DNA of 8,358 nt, from contig JAFTEK010000152.1 in the NCBI GenBank assembly GCA_017453705.1, positions 1 through 8,358 of the forward strand. The letters are read 5' to 3'. Below, piece after piece: positions 6,622-8,358 of the stretch; the stretch's first letter is position 1, and each line of letters begins with the position of its first letter. The notes below the pieces were generated by a model, which saw only the letters and a list, made by a program, of their open reading frames with translations, had not been told where the DNA came from and searched no databases. A program made the position numbers and the translations under genes. This stretch comes from Treponema sp. Its GTDB lineage: Bacteria; Spirochaetota; Spirochaetia; Treponematales; Treponemataceae.

Positions 6622-6704
6622 GTCCACCGAGTATAATTTGCCATAACCCCTCCCCCAGCAGTTCCCTGCAAAACAGCAGCTATTTCTTATCAGAGCATCG
6701 TGAA

Positions 6705-7385
6705 TCACACGCAGCTTATACACCACAGGGGAACGTTCGTCATCCACTCCTGCTCGCGGTAGCCAGACATCGATGTCCGCACGGCGCAGGCAGGCTTGAA
6801 CTTGTCGCAGTATGCCCTCAGGCTCTTGGACTTAAGGTTCTCCTCCGCCTTTACTTCGATGGGAATGACGTTCTTTCCCTTCTGGAAAAGAAAATCAGTC
6901 TCGAACGTGGACTTCTCGCCCGAATAGTAATACAGGCTGTACGATGTTGTGGCGACTAGCTCCTGCAAGACATACTGCTCCGTGAGCGCGCCTTTGAATT
7001 CCACAAAGATGTCGTTACCGTCAAGCACGCTCTCCTTGTCCAGCTCGCTCAAAGCCCCCAGAAGTCCTATGTCGTTCATAAAAAGCTTGAACTCAGTGAA
7101 GCTGACGTAAGACTTGAGCGGAACGGCAGGCTTGTTGAAATTCTTATTGACCCCTTTGATTATGACGGACTTGCCGTCCGGCGAAAGCTCGCAGACAAGC
7201 TCATCCTCGGGAACAGGTTTTGCCTTCTGCACCAACTGGAGTACGCTGTCCAGACTTACTCCTGTGTCGTTGGACGTTGCTCCGTCAGCCTTGCATGGCA
7301 TTTCAAGCGAGACAGCAAGAAGGAACACGGCACAAAATGCAATCCTCCTCAGATGGAATACAGCACCATTTACCCTTCTGGTCAT
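6705..7385 (-). CDS. Fusion of a secretion leader with a DUF4143 nuclease-like C-terminal domain
   Basis: The 226-residue frame is intact, with AAGGAG (7391-7396) 5 bases before the ATG. Residues 1-33 look like a signal peptide (HLRRIAFCAVFLLAVSLEMPCKA), followed by a short secreted-type segment (to about 78, ELSPDGKSVIIKG). From about residue 80 the sequence matches the end of AAA_14/DUF4143 ATPases: NKPAVPLKSY, FKLFMNDIGLLGALSELD, FKGALTEQYVLQEL (E136), TFETDFLF (D164), IPIEVKAE (E177, K179) and a final NVPLWCI. These are the PD-(D/E)XK-like residues of that domain. Normal family members have about 400 residues and start with a P-loop ATPase, which is entirely missing. The simplest reading is a recombination that put a secreted protein's start in frame with a truncated ATPase gene. 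It may be a decayed gene or a newly made exported nuclease-like protein. A promoter with an operator-like palindrome lies upstream. Confidence 0.7.
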   Translation of the reverse strand: MTRRVNGAVFHLRRIAFCAVFLLAVSLEMPCKADGATSNDTGVSLDSVLQLVQKAKPVPEDELVCELSPDGKSVIIKGVNKNFNKPAVPLKSYVSFTEFKLFMNDIGLLGALSELDKESVLDGNDIFVEFKGALTEQYVLQELVATTSYSLYYYSGEKSTFETDFLFQKGKNVIPIEVKAEENLKSKSLRAYCDKFKPACAVRTSMSGYREQEWMTNVPLWCISCV

Positions 7386-7456
7386 AAAAACTCCTTTTCG
7401 GCTACGCTGTGTTACTGCAAAACATTGCCCTTTGTAATGAAGAAAAGTAACTGTAT

Positions 7457-7488
7457 GTTAGTATAACTAACACATAGCTCATAGTCAA
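7457..7488 (-). promoter_or_regulatory. Promoter with an operator-like palindrome, between the fusion gene and the regulator
   Basis: On the minus strand TTGACT (7483-7488, 5 of 6), 17 bases and TATACT (7460-7465, 5 of 6) form a good promoter for the leftward fusion gene, with a leader of about 65 to 70 bases. The -10 box lies inside a perfect palindrome, GTTAGT ATA ACTAAC (7457-7471). AGTAACTG occurs at 7446-7453 and again at 7490-7497, 44 bases apart and flanking it. The adjacent XRE protein is the obvious candidate to bind there. Confidence 0.55.
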
Positions 7489-7516
7489 TAGTAACTGATA
7501 GCTATATTTTGGGGAG

Positions 7517-7840
7517 ATGAATGAGATTCCCATTGAGGACGTGATAAGGGATAACATAAAGGCACTTCGCAAGCAGCTTGGCTGGAGCCAGGAGCTTTTG
7601 GCAGAGAAGACAGGTGTTTCCGCGCCCTACATCACACAGATTGAGGTGGGGAAACGGACTCCTTCGCTGGATATCGTCGAAAGGCTCGCTCTCGCCCTTG
7701 GGGTCGAGTATAAAACCTTGTTTGAGTCTCACGGAACAAGTTCAACATCCTCGGAAGGACAATTCTACAAGCTGCCCCTTGAGTCCATGCTGATTTCAGC
7801 CGTCACGGACACGATTCACAACACATTCAAGAACGCATGA
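7517..7840 (+). CDS. XRE/Cro-CI family transcriptional regulator
   Basis: The 107-residue product has a classic helix-turn-helix domain at about 8-70: VIRDNIKALRKQLGWSQELL, then AEKTGVSAPYITQIEVGKR with the recognition helix around SAPYITQIE, and PSLDIVERLALALGV. The tail (71-107) is Ser/Thr-rich and then helical, perhaps for dimerisation or ligand sensing. It is cytoplasmic and presumably binds DNA as a dimer. It is divergent from the fusion gene, with a palindrome in the shared 131-base gap, so self-control and control of the fusion gene are likely but inferred. GGGGAG directly abuts the ATG with no spacing and so cannot serve it normally. A TATATT at 7503-7508, 8 bases upstream, suggests a leaderless start, although its -35 region is poor. 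The ATG at 7521 is out of frame and leads to a seven-codon peptide. Confidence 0.85.
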   Translation: MNEIPIEDVIRDNIKALRKQLGWSQELLAEKTGVSAPYITQIEVGKRTPSLDIVERLALALGVEYKTLFESHGTSSTSSEGQFYKLPLESMLISAVTDTIHNTFKNA

Positions 7841-7862
7841 CGGGAATGGAGCGCGGCTCAGC

Positions 7863-7906
7863 CCTATTTTAGAAAAGTGCGGAATTACGCAAAAATCTAA
7901 AATAGG
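7863..7906. repeat. Perfect 11-bp inverted repeat (hairpin) before the last gene
   Basis: CCTATTTTAGA (7863-7873) and TCTAAAATAGG (7896-7906) are exact inverted arms. An inner stem TGCG (7878-7881) with CGCA (7888-7891) closes a GAATTA loop. No T run follows, so it is not a standard terminator. The right arm includes the AGG that would form the AGGA ribosome binding site of the ATG at 7918, so in RNA it could hide that site. As DNA it could be an operator. Confidence 0.65.
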
Positions 7907-7917
7907 ACTTGAAATTC

Positions 7918-8358
7918 ATGACTGGAATAGCCGCAAAAGCAGCCGCATTTCCAGATAATCTGGGACTGGATTTTTTGCTTGAAAAAAGCAATAATGACAA
8001 ATATATGAGCAAGAAAAAGACCCGGCAGAAAAGGAACTTGAAGAACTTATAGGGACCAGCTTAGGCCTGTTCACTTTCGTTTTGAAGCACATCTCCGAAG
8101 AGCTGGAAAAGGCTGAGAATACGGAGGACAAGCTTGAGGAGATGGACAAGTCCAAGCCGTTCTTAGACAATATACACGCCTTGTGTGACTCGCTCGACGA
8201 TAAGGCAAAGGATTTTATGCTGGAAGATGTCACCGACTATGGCAAGGACTTTCTCTATGACAGGCTGGAAGAGCTTCGCGATGAATACGATGGCCTTGAC
8301 GTGGACTTGTCCAAGCAGGAAAGGGAGCTTGCCGCAATAAGGCAGATAGCACACCGAC
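7918..8358 (+). pseudogene. Coiled-coil protein gene with an apparent 2-base frameshift, 3'-truncated by window edge
   Basis: The ATG at 7918 has a weak AGGA 10 bases upstream and opens a 44-codon frame that ends at TAG 8050-8052. A second frame, open from the stop at 7995-7997 to the right edge, has no ATG until about 8139 but is clearly protein-like: acidic, helical and coiled-coil-like (EKELEELIG, ISEELEKAENTEDKLEEM, FLYDRLEELRDEYDG, KQERELAAIRQIAHR). The two join smoothly if one TA of TATAT (8002-8006) is removed: ...NNDKY then EQEKDPAEKELEEL. I therefore read one gene with a two-base insertion, or a sequencing error, showing about 146 residues. It lies 77 bases after the XRE gene in the same direction and may be co-regulated. 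I do not recognise the family; it shows no signal peptide or membrane segment. Confidence 0.6.

Noticed and set aside
8005..8052. Programmed -1 ribosomal frameshift as the main explanation of the split frame
   Set aside because: There is no true slippery heptamer (only five As preceded by G) and no clear downstream stem; an extra TA is simpler.
7916..8233. 105-codon minus strand frame at the right end
   Set aside because: Its Ser/Phe-rich composition is the typical antisense shadow of an acidic, Lys/Glu-rich coiled-coil gene.

Overview
The window looks like a chromosomal segment from a host-associated spirochaete, most likely a Treponema-like organism. I infer this from the type of diaminopimelate decarboxylase (GAHG in place of the usual GAYG, CENCDKFA), the AAA-ATPase-like/PD-(D/E)XK protein, the DUF4143-type nuclease end and the SIMPL lipoprotein. 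No rRNA or other taxonomic marker is present, so the assignment is provisional. Base composition is patchy: bases 901-960 hold 20 G+C of 60, while bases 2161-2220 hold 39 of 60.

Layout, left to right. (1) The 3' part of an Abi_2/HEPN-family gene enters from the left edge on + and ends at a strong intrinsic terminator (808-840). (2) On -, an AT-rich 3' fragment of a ViaA-like VWA gene (839-1453) abuts the 5' end of an unrelated secreted-protein gene (start at 1680). Neither is complete, and the join near 1451-1456 is out of frame. (3) On -, an intact AAA-ATPase-like/PD-(D/E)XK gene (1759-3438) has a clear promoter and ribosome binding site. (4) A 427-base gene-free stretch (3439-3865) carries a 22-bp tandem repeat that forms hairpins and a matching inverted copy. 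(5) On -, a complete PLP-dependent diaminopimelate decarboxylase (3866-5137). (6) Divergent from it on +, a small membrane protein (5262-5837), which ends 4 bases from (7) a SIMPL-domain lipoprotein on - (5842-6579). (8) On -, an intact reading frame joins a secretion signal and a secreted-protein start to the C-terminal part of a DUF4143 ATPase (6705-7385). (9) Divergent on +, an XRE-type regulator (7517-7840). (10) A probably frameshifted coiled-coil gene (7918 to the right edge) follows a perfect 11-bp inverted repeat.

Only lysine biosynthesis (the decarboxylase) and envelope functions (SIMPL lipoprotein, membrane protein) look like housekeeping. The rest is accessory: an abortive-infection-type gene, two nuclease-family proteins, gene fragments and a regulator. 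The three most notable points are the two joins of a secretion leader to a cytosolic C-terminal domain, the hairpin repeat array, and several start codons only 6-13 bases from good -10 boxes with no Shine-Dalgarno sequence, which suggests leaderless transcripts.
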